Shown here piece after piece: positions 1 to 6,322 of a DNA stretch of 64,000 nucleotides. Numbering within the stretch: position 1 is the first letter of the stretch; every line of letters starts with the position of its first letter. Below the pieces are notes generated by a model that worked only from the letters and a program-made list of their open reading frames with translations, did not search any database and had not been told where the DNA came from. The stretch is from IMG/VR virus record IMGVR_UViG_3300020473_000011, positions 217,558 through 281,557 of that record; one strand, 5' to 3'. This stretch comes from a virus. Made by a program: the position numbers and the translations under genes.

Positions 1-298
1 TACGACCGTTGACGTTTTCAAGTGTGACACGGTCTAGTTTTTTCCCTTTTTCCATAGCGCCATCAAGCGCTGTAATCGTGACCTCATCGTACATAAAATC
101 CCACTCAAGTAGGAATTTACCGTCGGCCGTGTAAACATCTTCCGTCGCGGTTCGCTCACCATTTTTAAGCTCAGCCACTTCGCTAAGCTTAGTATAGGGC
201 TTGATTAGAATTGTTGTGCTCTTCATCGGGTCGCGACGTGCTTCTGTTAACGCGTCATAATTACCCTGACATTCATGAAGTCTCTTAAATGCACTCAT
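1..298 (-). CDS. Tandem paralogue family, member 5 (partial, runs off window)
   Basis: The reading frame is open from an ATG at 298 to the window edge, so the C-terminal part is missing. The visible ~99 residues begin MSAFKRLHECQGNYDAL and contain VYTADGKFLLEWD followed by a segment ending AMEKGKK. The same blocks occur in the four genes to its right (for example YSADGKYMVKWD then AMQAGKS in the gene at 1022-1753). Its N-terminus is closest to the neighbour at 315-1013 (MTAFNELHECHARYEAM). Function unknown. It is the last visible gene of a five-member tandem array. Confidence 0.75.
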   Translation of the reverse strand, partial: MSAFKRLHECQGNYDALTEARRDPMKSTTILIKPYTKLSEVAELKNGERTATEDVYTADGKFLLEWDFMYDEVTITALDGAMEKGKKLDRVTLENVNGR

Positions 299-314
299 TG
301 ATTTGTTCCTTCTG

Positions 315-1013
315 TTATCTTAGGCCGAGGTCTACTTGCAGGCGGCGTGTGGTGTAGCGTAATAATCCCGCTGTGCGGCTAGACGCCTCAAACTTCATGC
401 GGTCGATAAAACGGCCTTTTTCAAACAGGCTCTCTAACTCACTTAACACATCGGAGATACGATCCTTTCTGAGATTTGCAAAGTAGCTGAACTGGCCATT
501 GGCAAGTATGCGCATGACGTCTCGATGGCTCCAAGTAGTCGGGATCTTTGTTAATCGTGGTAGATTGGCCATGGCCATAGGGCTGAACGTTTTTGATGCC
601 TCGACCTCGTAGACTCTGATTTCAAAGTCATCAAAGTTCTCGTCTTTCACGCGTTCAATAAAGTCATCGAGTGTTCCAAATTCTGCATCGAGGTCAGCGA
701 TAGCCGCTGCCATGTCGTCACCCTCATACTCCACTAAGATGTCCCGTAGCCTCTTATCAGCGTCAGGGTCATCGTACAGCTCTGTCACATAGAGTGATTC
801 TGAATGCCAGTTTACGCGGTAATTACCATCTTCGGAGTAGATGTCGACACCGTCGTCGTAGTCTTTAAGTGCCATAAGGTCAGTTAAGGTCTCGAATTTC
901 TCGAAACGTAGTGCCGTTGGCTGTTTTAGTAGGTCGAAGCGCTCATCTAGGCTTCTGTGTGCCATGGCTTCATAGCGCGCGTGGCATTCGTGTAATTCAT
1001 TAAATGCTGTCAT
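315..1013 (-). CDS. Tandem paralogue family, member 4 (unknown function)
   Basis: This 232-residue protein belongs to the five-gene tandem family. It has an N-terminal block ending in DERFDLLK, a central YSEDGNYRVNW block, and a C-terminal block with MANLPRLTKIPTTWSHRD followed by ILANGQF, which is the family hallmark. It lacks the YMGYDEPT insertion of the two rightmost members. It starts 8 nt after the stop of the next gene, so the two are probably co-transcribed. No signal peptide or membrane segment is visible. A virion-associated or internal protein is possible, but nothing in the sequence proves it. Confidence 0.75.
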   Translation of the reverse strand: MTAFNELHECHARYEAMAHRSLDERFDLLKQPTALRFEKFETLTDLMALKDYDDGVDIYSEDGNYRVNWHSESLYVTELYDDPDADKRLRDILVEYEGDDMAAAIADLDAEFGTLDDFIERVKDENFDDFEIRVYEVEASKTFSPMAMANLPRLTKIPTTWSHRDVMRILANGQFSYFANLRKDRISDVLSELESLFEKGRFIDRMKFEASSRTAGLLRYTTRRLQVDLGLR

Positions 1014-1021
1014 GACTACCC

Positions 1022-1753
1022 CTAACCTAGCCCTAGGTTTACTTCACAGATACGGCGTCTATTGTGCTGGTTATAGTACTCAACCATCGCGCGTGTGGTG
1101 TCTTTGTTGTCTGCCATGATGATAGAGCCATCACCTTGCACAAGACCCTGTACCTCTGCTAAGAAGTCGGTAACGCGCTTTTGATTGCCTGTCGCCAGTG
1201 ACTTAAATTGGCCGTTTGCAATCACGCGAGCAAGTATATCGACGCTCCAACGGTTAGGGAGCCGCGCCACGCGCTTTAGCTTTGAAGCAGTGACAGGGTT
1301 GAAGATGTTCTTACCTTTTTGGATGCGTACAGCAAGGTCAAAATCGTCAATACGCGCGTCATCCGTAAGCGAGTTCATGAACGCTTCAATAGTTCCATGT
1401 TCCTCGGCCATACGACCCAAATAGATGATAATAGAGTCAAGGCTCTCGTAGCCGTTTTGGTCAAGCTCAACGTACTTAACCGATTTACCTGCCTGCATTG
1501 CATCTGTAATGTCTGTGATTGCGAGACCCCATGGATCCCACTTCACCATGTACTTACCATCAGCACTGTAGACATTAAAGTTGTAATTTTTGAATTTAAG
1601 TAGGTCTTCAACACGCTTGAAGTCTTCAATGTGGATGTTTGTTTTGCTCTTCATTAAAGCGAGGCGACGTTCGTTAAGCTCTGCGCTTTCATCAAAGTCC
1701 AAGCCCGTGATGAAGTCTTCTGTGCTCTCTAGTAGGGTAGCAATTACGGTCAT
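1022..1753 (-). CDS. Tandem paralogue family, member 3 (unknown function)
   Basis: This is a 243-residue family member. It has the N-terminal MTVIATLLEST then ESAELNERRLALMK, the central VYSADGKYMVKWD block and the C-terminal ASKLKRVARLPNRW then VIANGQF block. It ends CEVNLGLG, close to VDLGLR in the member at 315-1013. An intrinsic terminator-like hairpin at 1783-1803 separates it from the upstream paralogue. Function unknown. Repeated ancestry with both neighbours is evident from the shared order of blocks. Confidence 0.75.
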   Translation of the reverse strand: MTVIATLLESTEDFITGLDFDESAELNERRLALMKSKTNIHIEDFKRVEDLLKFKNYNFNVYSADGKYMVKWDPWGLAITDITDAMQAGKSVKYVELDQNGYESLDSIIIYLGRMAEEHGTIEAFMNSLTDDARIDDFDLAVRIQKGKNIFNPVTASKLKRVARLPNRWSVDILARVIANGQFKSLATGNQKRVTDFLAEVQGLVQGDGSIIMADNKDTTRAMVEYYNQHNRRRICEVNLGLG

Positions 1754-1782
1754 TGTATTCTCACGCTCAAAAGGAAAGATTA

Positions 1783-1803
1783 GGGCTGCCTTATTTGCAG
1801 CCC
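1783..1803 (-). terminator. Terminator-like hairpin between tandem paralogues
   Basis: GGGCTGC (1783-1789) pairs perfectly with GCAGCCC (1797-1803) around a 7-nt loop. On the minus strand it follows the stop of the gene at 1821-2600 and is trailed by the imperfect T-rich TAATCTTT. It is likely a partial terminator or an mRNA 3' stabiliser. Confidence 0.55.
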
Positions 1804-1820
1804 TATACGGTTACTTGGTC

Positions 1821-2600
1821 TTAATTTTGTAGGTTAACGATACACGTGCGTGAGTCGTTTGAGTGTGCACGGTAACGTACACGAACTTCATGCGAGTCTT
1901 CGATTTCTTCGTGATAGCGGCTAACTTCAACATCTTTATTCACGATGTCTTTAAGCTCGCCTAGCGGGCTAAGACGCGCATTTCGAAGGTCTTCACGGTC
2001 TGTCGGCTCGTCGTAGCCCATGTAGAAGTTCTGCTTTAGAACCGAGAACTGGCCATTAGCGATGACCTTAGCTAACGCGTCTAACGTCCACTTATTAGGA
2101 AGCTTTGTAAGGCGCTTTAACTTAGCAGCTGCAAATGGGCTAAATGTACTTTTCGCCTTGTCTTCAACTACTGTAATAGTTACTTGGTCAACGTCAGCAC
2201 GCTCTGTTGTTGCGTCCATGAACTTCTCAATGGTGCCATGCTCTTCTTCGATGGCCACCAAGAAATTATGGATAGCTGCTGCACCACCTTGCCATGAGTC
2301 AAGCGTCACGGTCTTGCACGTCTTGCCTACGCGCATTGCGTTTTTAATTTCAGTGATGCTGATCTGCATACCTGAACCACGGTAAATTTTAATGCTGAAC
2401 TTCTCGTCTTTTGTGAAGTAGTCATAGCCCGATGTTTGGTTGATGAAATCCGTTGGCTTAGTCCAGTTTTCGAACTTCATGCTGTGCGGTAGGTTCTCTT
2501 TCAGTAGATTGAATCGACGCTCGTAAAGCTCTGCTGATTCGCAGAAATCGTCTGTCATTACTGTGTCTAGTGCTTCTAAAGCATTATTAATACGTGTCAT
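1821..2600 (-). CDS. Tandem paralogue family, member 2 (unknown function)
   Basis: This 259-residue paralogue begins MTRINNALEALD, then ESAELYERRFNLLK, and carries the C-terminal AAAKLKRLTKLPNKW then VIANGQFSVLKQ block. Like the member at 2660-3439 it has an inserted YMGYDEPT stretch and a C-terminal R(A)HSNDSR motif, so these two are the closest pair in the array. Hairpin terminators lie on both sides (1783-1803 and 2622-2640). Function unknown. The N-terminal TRxxxxLxxLD pattern recurs in several unrelated proteins of this window. Confidence 0.75.
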   Translation of the reverse strand: MTRINNALEALDTVMTDDFCESAELYERRFNLLKENLPHSMKFENWTKPTDFINQTSGYDYFTKDEKFSIKIYRGSGMQISITEIKNAMRVGKTCKTVTLDSWQGGAAAIHNFLVAIEEEHGTIEKFMDATTERADVDQVTITVVEDKAKSTFSPFAAAKLKRLTKLPNKWTLDALAKVIANGQFSVLKQNFYMGYDEPTDREDLRNARLSPLGELKDIVNKDVEVSRYHEEIEDSHEVRVRYRAHSNDSRTCIVNLQN

Positions 2601-2621
2601 TGCAATACCCTTAAAATGGAA

Positions 2622-2640
2622 AAGAGGGTTAGCCCCTCTT
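2622..2640 (-). terminator. Intrinsic terminator between tandem paralogues
   Basis: AAGAGGG (2622-2628) and CCCTCTT (2634-2640) form a 7-bp stem with a 5-nt loop. It lies just after the stop codon of the gene at 2660-3439 and is followed on the minus strand by TTCC. Confidence 0.6.
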
Positions 2641-2659
2641 ATAATTTTGAAAAAATGGA

Positions 2660-3439
2660 TTAACGGCCACCAGCCATGTTAAACACCATGCTACGTGAAT
2701 CGTTTGAGTGCGCGCCGTAGTTGATCACAACACGGCCATCATCAAGCTCTTTGGTGTAGTCGACTTTCAGGCGCTTCTCTGCAAACCCTTTGATTTCTTC
2801 CATCGGGTCAAGGCGCATGTCCGTCTTGTTCGGATCGTTCGTCGGCTCGTCGTAGCCCATGTAGTAATCTTGCTTTAGAACAGAGAACTGGCCGTTAGCA
2901 ATAGCCTTCATCATTGCATCTGCATTCCAACGCTTAGGAAGCTTAACAAGACGCTTTAGTTTTGCTGCGTTAAATGGGTTAAAGACTTCTTTAGACTTCT
3001 GCTCGTAGACATGAATATCAACGCGGCCGCTCTCGGTCTCGACGCTGCTTGTTTCAATGTGGTTTACGAAGTCTTCTAATGAACGGTATTCACCACTTGT
3101 CGCCAGCTTGTGAAGGTATTCTGATGTAGGCTCATAGCTGCGAGGAACCGCTGATAGTGAGATTTTCTTACAGGTTTTACCTGCTTTCATACCGTGTTCG
3201 ATGTCCATGATTTCGATTGAACCCATGTACGCGTGAATACGATGCTTACCGTCTTTTGTGTAGATAGTTTGACCGACGCTGATGTCATCAATCTCAGTCA
3301 ATTCTACGTCTTTGATAATAAGCTTTGAGCTTTGCTTTAGAAGGTCAAAACGGCGTTCATTTAGTTCTGCTGATTCGCAGAAATCATGAGCTTCTAACTG
3401 TTCGGTGACAGCTAGAACCTGTGCGATTCTTGTGGTCAT
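2660..3439 (-). CDS. Tandem paralogue family, member 1 (unknown function)
   Basis: This is the promoter-proximal member of the array, 259 residues. It begins MTTRIAQVLAVTEQ, followed by ESAELNERRFDLLK, a YTKDGKHRI block, then NAAKLKRLVKLPKRW and IANGQFSVLKQ with YMGYDEPT. The start ATG at 3439 is preceded by a GGGACTGAGAT leader of the type seen before many genes here. A TTGTACAA site at 3501-3508 lies between it and the divergent arfA gene. Function unknown. I cannot assign a protein family. Confidence 0.78.
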   Translation of the reverse strand: MTTRIAQVLAVTEQLEAHDFCESAELNERRFDLLKQSSKLIIKDVELTEIDDISVGQTIYTKDGKHRIHAYMGSIEIMDIEHGMKAGKTCKKISLSAVPRSYEPTSEYLHKLATSGEYRSLEDFVNHIETSSVETESGRVDIHVYEQKSKEVFNPFNAAKLKRLVKLPKRWNADAMMKAIANGQFSVLKQDYYMGYDEPTNDPNKTDMRLDPMEEIKGFAEKRLKVDYTKELDDGRVVINYGAHSNDSRSMVFNMAGGR

Positions 3440-3500
3440 ATCTCAGTCCCAATTGTTTAAGTTTATGACGGTAGGAGTCCCAGCCCGTCGGCTAAACTCA

Positions 3501-3546
3501 TTGTACAACGATGCACCTGTGACAGCAACGACCAATGGAGTATAAT
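3501..3546 (+). promoter_or_regulatory. arfA promoter with upstream TTGTACAA site
   Basis: GTGACA (3519-3524), a 16-bp spacer and a perfect TATAAT (3541-3546) form a sigma70-type promoter for the plus-strand arfA gene. TTGTACAA at 3501-3508 lies upstream of the -35 box and may act on arfA or on the divergent minus-strand paralogue array. Confidence 0.7.
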
Positions 3547-3581
3547 GGTGCATTATGTAACGAAAAATTGGAGTAATACAC

Positions 3582-3812
3582 ATGTCGAAAAGTAAGAAAA
3601 TGTCGGTCGATGCTGGCCGTGGGACTATTAATGACTGCGCCTTGGCAGCCCTTGTAACCAGTAAGGTTTTCCGTACTCAAGTTGTAAAAGCGAAGAAAGG
3701 GAAAGGCTCGTACAAGCGTAACGGAAAGCATAAGCTAAAAGCTTATCCAGTAGCTTCTTTAATTAAGAAGTTAGCGGATAGCCTTTTAGCGCGTATTTCA
3801 TTACTGCGATAA
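3582..3812 (+). CDS. arfA: ArfA-like alternative ribosome-rescue factor
   Basis: This 76-residue protein matches E. coli ArfA in its core: an NDCALAAL segment (NDNAIEAL in E. coli), FRTQVV, then KKGKGSYKRNGKHK, the basic stretch that enters the empty mRNA channel of stalled ribosomes. ArfA recruits RF2 to release nascent chains from non-stop complexes when trans-translation fails. Right after the conserved core the mRNA can form two hairpins (3730-3746 and 3752-3772). In E. coli, arfA mRNA carries a hairpin at this place that yields a truncated message controlled by tmRNA. The start follows a TTGGAG ribosome site and a clear sigma70 promoter. It is unusual cargo for a phage. I am confident in the family and infer the regulation. 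Confidence 0.88.
   Translation: MSKSKKMSVDAGRGTINDCALAALVTSKVFRTQVVKAKKGKGSYKRNGKHKLKAYPVASLIKKLADSLLARISLLR
3730..3772 (+). promoter_or_regulatory. Two coding-region hairpins in arfA mRNA
   Basis: ATAAGCT (3730-3736) pairs with AGCTTAT (3740-3746) around AAA. CTTCTT (3754-3759) pairs with AAGAAG (3765-3770), extendable by G-U pairs. Both lie just 3' of the codons for the conserved KGKGSYKRNGKHK block. This is the location where E. coli arfA has the RNase III or terminator hairpin that makes a non-stop mRNA. Confidence 0.55.
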
Positions 3813-3815
3813 CTG

Positions 3816-3844
3816 TTGTACAATGATTTTCGATTAATTGAGAC
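3816..3844 (+). promoter_or_regulatory. TTGTACAA and TTGAGAC signals before gene at 3862
   Basis: TTGTACAA (3816-3823) is followed 14 nt later by TTGAGAC (3838-3844), then a TTTTGAGG ribosome site and ATG at 3862. This is the cleanest example in the window of the site/leader arrangement found before many genes. Confidence 0.65.
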
Positions 3845-3861
3845 ACTTTTGAGGAAAACTA

Positions 3862-4398
3862 ATGACGACCCCTTCTCGCGCAAGCGCCGTACTAGCAAAG
3901 TACGAAGGCATGAAAGCCCCTAAGAAAATTGAAACAATCACGAACAAAAACGGCGACGAGGTTATTCTCGTTAAAGCGGGTGAGTGGGATTACCACCGCA
4001 AAGCTCCAAATGCTGACAACTCTCCAATTAAGCTTGTTTCTATGGTTGGTGGCCGTAACGGTGCAGACTATGAAATCGTTTACCGTGACCATTCGTCTCA
4101 GCTGTTCAAGTTTGAGGAAGGTCTTACCGTGGACGAAGCACTGTCAGACCGCGACTTTGCTATCCGTGAGGTGGCTATCGAGACACCGTCTAAGAGTTTC
4201 ATGGATATTCCTAACGGTGATGATGTTGCCGATGAGTTGCTTAAAATTGATGGCGTGAGCGACGTTCAGCACTATGCGTCGTTTGTTGTGACATGCAGCC
4301 CTGACGGTGTTAGTGACCGTAACGTTATTCGTGACTTGCAACGCATCCGCGCTGAAATCTTCCATGTACTAAAAGCACATGACGCGCTTGAGTCGTAA
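3862..4398 (+). CDS. Unknown 178-residue protein with shared N-terminal motif
   Basis: I do not recognise this protein. It begins MTTPSRASAVLAKYEGMK. The SRASAVLAKYEG part resembles the N-termini of proteins encoded at 29682-30338 (TRANTILERYEA) and 44866-45039 (TRIATVLADLDK), although the rest of these proteins differ. The remainder is mixed charged alpha/beta sequence without membrane segments. It has its own TTGTACAA/TTGAGAC leader and ends at a strong bidirectional terminator, so it is a single-gene unit. It could be an internal virion protein, by inference only. Confidence 0.7.
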   Translation: MTTPSRASAVLAKYEGMKAPKKIETITNKNGDEVILVKAGEWDYHRKAPNADNSPIKLVSMVGGRNGADYEIVYRDHSSQLFKFEEGLTVDEALSDRDFAIREVAIETPSKSFMDIPNGDDVADELLKIDGVSDVQHYASFVVTCSPDGVSDRNVIRDLQRIRAEIFHVLKAHDALES

Positions 4399-4415
4399 GA
4401 CCAACGCAGCTAAAG

Positions 4416-4441
4416 AAAAGGCGTCGTATGACGCCTTTTTT
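4416..4441. terminator. Bidirectional intrinsic terminator
   Basis: GGCGTC (4420-4425), loop GTAT, GACGCC (4430-4435), with an A-run before and TTTTTT after. It lies between the convergent genes ending at 4398 (plus) and 4462 (minus). Confidence 0.85.
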
Positions 4442-4461
4442 GTTGAGTCCAGTTTAGAGTG

Positions 4462-5028
4462 CTACTCGAAAAGCAGTGCGTTGTACCAACGCACAGTTAT
4501 CTTCTCTACGTAATCAATCGTCTCTTTGCTATGACGGCCTGTTACATCAGGTAAACACTTTATGATCTCGTCGTATAAGACGGCCATACCACACTTTTTC
4601 TGTGCTTTAGTGATATTGCCTGCGCCTGCATTATAGCTCGCGAGTGCAAGCTTGTAGCGGTCTTCTTGTGGCCTTTCCGACAACCAGTAGTTGTTAAGCT
4701 GGCGCATATAAAGCGCTCCCGCGTTAATCGACACGGCTGGTAACCAGAAGTCATCAAGATGGTCGTACTTGCTTTGCATATCCTTCGCTGTTGCAGGCAT
4801 GAACTGCATAACACCTCGTGCACCTACGGGAGACACTGCAAACGGGTCAAATCTTGACTCTTGCCATGCCTGAGCTTTCAAGTAGCGCCAGTCCGTGCCG
4901 AACGGCAGTAGCAGGGCGTACTCTTTAAACTCTTTGTCGTAAGTGCTTGGGATAATGCTAGCCGAGTGCGCAACCGATAATGACAGAAATTGCCAAAAAA
5001 CGACCAGCATAATAAATAGCCTTTGCAT
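4462..5028 (-). CDS. Exported lytic transglycosylase (SLT family)
   Basis: This soluble-lytic-transglycosylase domain protein cleaves peptidoglycan glycan strands. I start it at ATG 5028, where an N-terminal hydrophobic run (LFIMLVVFWQFLSLSVAHSA) forms a signal peptide. A longer frame to 5079 adds only an uncharged-poor leader. The catalytic Glu is in AWQESRFDPFAVSP (about residue 57), followed by the family signature GARGVMQFMP and ALASYNAGAGN. The first 71 bases overlap the small holin-like gene in another frame. It is likely the endolysin or lysis muralytic enzyme, or a virion-entry muramidase. The pairing with a holin-like gene favours lysis. Confidence 0.85.
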   Translation of the reverse strand: MQRLFIMLVVFWQFLSLSVAHSASIIPSTYDKEFKEYALLLPFGTDWRYLKAQAWQESRFDPFAVSPVGARGVMQFMPATAKDMQSKYDHLDDFWLPAVSINAGALYMRQLNNYWLSERPQEDRYKLALASYNAGAGNITKAQKKCGMAVLYDEIIKCLPDVTGRHSKETIDYVEKITVRWYNALLFE

Positions 5029-5179
5029 TGTCACCCGCCTGTTTAATCCAGTTTGAAAAAGTGGTTTCTCGCTTCTCAATCAGGTTGTCCATCCAAAACA
5101 GTGCCAGTCGGCCAAAGCCAATGCCAACGAGTGCCAGACAGATTTTAAACAGCCCTTGGGCAATTGCAGTCTCTAACAT
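4958..5179 (-). CDS. Small two-TM membrane protein, holin-like
   Basis: The 73-residue product from ATG 5179 follows an AGAGG ribosome site. It has two hydrophobic segments, about residues 9-30 (LFKICLALVGIGFGRLALFW) and 54-73 (YYAGRFLAISVIIGCALG), separated by a charged linker. Its 3' end overlaps the signal-peptide region of the transglycosylase gene by 71 bases in a different frame, so the two are translationally linked. Size, topology and partner suggest a holin or pinholin. No sequence-level family match is visible to me. A promoter with TATAAT at 5235-5240 precedes it. Confidence 0.65.
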   Translation of the reverse strand: MLETAIAQGLFKICLALVGIGFGRLALFWMDNLIEKRETTFSNWIKQAGDNAKAIYYAGRFLAISVIIGCALG

Positions 5180-5220
5180 AATAAAGCCTCTTAGATTCGT
5201 GTTAACGTATCGCGGCTCAA

Positions 5221-5264
5221 GTCTCAACGATTGGATTATATCACTAGAAGTATTCGGGTAGCAA
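5221..5264 (-). promoter_or_regulatory. Promoter of the lysis pair, with TTGAGAC at the predicted +1
   Basis: On the minus strand TTGCTA (5259-5264), an 18-bp spacer and TATAAT (5235-5240) are followed 7 nt later by TTGAGAC (5221-5227). TTGAGAC therefore falls at or just after the expected transcription start. Confidence 0.6.
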
Positions 5265-5287
5265 AAAGGCGTCACATGGACGCCTTT
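5265..5287 (-). terminator. Intrinsic terminator after gene 5307-5615
   Basis: AAAGGCGTC (5265-5273) pairs with GACGCCTTT (5279-5287) around ACATG. On the minus strand the stem runs into TTTTTG. It separates the upstream small gene from the lysis promoter. Confidence 0.85.
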
Positions 5288-5306
5288 GGCAGGATAGGGC
5301 ACAAGC

Positions 5307-5615
5307 CTAAATAAGGTTGCCCAAGTCGTCGACCATGTCGACAAAAGCTTCTAGCGGCTCTTCTGAGCGGTCTACAAAGGCTTTAAGATAAGCGTGATGC
5401 TTCTCTAGGCGCTCAACCTCATCTTTCGTCAGTTCTTGCTGGTTGTTTAGGTGATTACCTACACGGTCAAGCTCAGCTTTTACATCACGCATTAGGTTCG
5501 ACACCTCACGGTAATGCTTAAAGTGTTTGCGTTGGATGTCTTTTAGCTCATCCTTGCCAATGTTTGTTTGTACTGTGATTTTTGCTTCGTTTAATAGGCC
5601 AGCTGCGCGTGACAT
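5307..5615 (-). CDS. Unknown 102-residue helical protein
   Basis: I start it at ATG 5615 (MSRAAGLLNEAK), which follows a GAGGAAAA ribosome site; the longer frame to 5663 has none. The sequence is rich in Lys, Glu and Leu with long predicted helices (KDELKDIQRKHFKHYREVSNLM and later EVERLEKHHAYLKAFVDR), so a coiled coil is likely. TTGTACAA at 5666-5673 lies 51 bases upstream. Function unknown. Confidence 0.7.
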   Translation of the reverse strand: MSRAAGLLNEAKITVQTNIGKDELKDIQRKHFKHYREVSNLMRDVKAELDRVGNHLNNQQELTKDEVERLEKHHAYLKAFVDRSEEPLEAFVDMVDDLGNLI

Positions 5616-5665
5616 GACGTTTTCCTCAATAGTTCGATTAGTTAACAGCCTAAAGAATAGCATCG

Positions 5666-5673
5666 TTGTACAA
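5666..5673 (-). promoter_or_regulatory. TTGTACAA site upstream of 5307-5615
   Basis: On the minus strand the site reads TTGTACAACGATGC followed by TATTCT, a -10-like hexamer. It lies 51 nt before the start codon of the downstream gene. Confidence 0.5.
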
Positions 5674-5678
5674 TGATG

Positions 5679-5873
5679 TTAAGGCACAAAAGCAACGTCG
5701 GCAGTTTTATCTTCATCGTCGACCAGTGGGACATCGTCTTTCAGGCAAAAACCGTAGTTGCCGTGATTCATAGTCAGGTGATAATCACCTTTCCCCTCAG
5801 CGCTTATTTCCTGCAACATCGCGATAGCTTCGTCCACCGTCATTATTTCTTCGTTTTTGTGAAGATAGGGCAT
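5679..5873 (-). CDS. Unknown 64-residue acidic protein
   Basis: The short acidic protein begins MPYLHKNEEIMTVDEAIAML and starts after an AAAGGAAAC ribosome site. An internal Met (MTVDEAI) is an alternative start. The upstream TTGTACAA site at 5962-5969 probably serves it. No domain recognised. Confidence 0.6.
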   Translation of the reverse strand: MPYLHKNEEIMTVDEAIAMLQEISAEGKGDYHLTMNHGNYGFCLKDDVPLVDDEDKTADVAFVP

Positions 5874-5961
5874 TTGTTGTTTCCTTTAGGGTCTCGTCAT
5901 TATCACCGTTAGTGTTGCCCGCCAGTTTAGTTGGGATAAACCAGCTAGGCAACACTAATCG

Positions 5962-5969
5962 TTGTACAA
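5962..5969 (-). promoter_or_regulatory. TTGTACAA site upstream of 5679-5873
   Basis: On the minus strand it reads TTGTACAACGATTAGTG. It lies 89 nt before the start codon, between this gene and the att-like region of the gin module. Confidence 0.5.
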
Positions 5970-6001
5970 TGACTAGAGCGCGCCCCATCAGTGTTGACAG
6001 T

Positions 6002-6112
6002 TTTCTATGGGAATAAATATGGAAACCCTATTGTAATGGGCTTTATCGGGCGTTTTAGGCGTTTTCCATAGGTTTCCATAGAAATGTGTGGTTTTCGTCA
6101 GGATTTTCCATA
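6002..6112. other. Candidate attachment/recombinase-binding region of the gin module
   Basis: This non-coding stretch beyond the gin terminator holds five copies or near copies of TATGGAAA/TTTCCATA. They are TTTCTATGG (6002-6010), TATGGAAACC (6018-6027), TTTCCATAGG (6063-6072), GGTTTCCATAG (6071-6081) and TTTTCCATAAAA (6104-6115, overlapping the terminator). TATGGAAACC and GGTTTCCATA form a perfect 10-bp inverted repeat with a 43-bp spacer. The 11-mer TTCTATGGAAA is shared with the gin promoter region at 13040-13050. Such an arrangement suits an attP or arm-type binding site of the adjacent recombinases. The actual crossover point cannot be read from one sequence. Confidence 0.55.
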
Positions 6113-6137
6113 AAAAAGCCAGTCGTTGTGACTGGCT
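6112..6137 (-). terminator. Strong terminator of the gin operon
   Basis: AGCCAGTC (6117-6124), loop GTTGT, GACTGGCT (6130-6137). On the minus strand a T-run (6112-6117) follows directly. It closes the operon just after the small gene 6144-6317. Confidence 0.9.
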
Positions 6138-6143
6138 CGTTTA

Positions 6144-6317
6144 CTATTGCTTTTTGGGCTGAGCTAACTTAACGGCTCGTTGTACAATCAAATCGGCTCT
6201 CGATGGGGTCACACCATTGGCTTCCTTTGGCTCTACGCCTTTTATGTGTGAATGACTATCTACCTCCAAGCTGATACCTGTTAGACTGTCTGTCACGTCG
6301 TAAATGCCCTTACTCAT
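6144..6317 (-). CDS. Unknown 57-residue protein, last gene of the gin operon
   Basis: This short gene runs from ATG 6317 (product begins MSKGIYDVTDSLTGISLEVD) to a TAG at 6144-6146, and TTGAGG precedes the start. It begins 5 nt after the ginD stop and ends 7 nt before the operon terminator, so it belongs to the operon. The C-terminal part (SRADLIVQRAVKLAQPKKQ) is basic. A TTGTACAA copy lies inside the gene at 6180-6187. It could be a recombination directionality factor or regulator by size and place, but no HTH is evident. Confidence 0.65.
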   Translation of the reverse strand: MSKGIYDVTDSLTGISLEVDSHSHIKGVEPKEANGVTPSRADLIVQRAVKLAQPKKQ

Positions 6318-6322
6318 ACTCT

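Noticed and set aside
5797-5988. 63-codon minus frame overlapping 5679-5873
   Set aside because: It covers the TTGTACAA site and lacks a ribosome site; the 64-codon frame is better placed.
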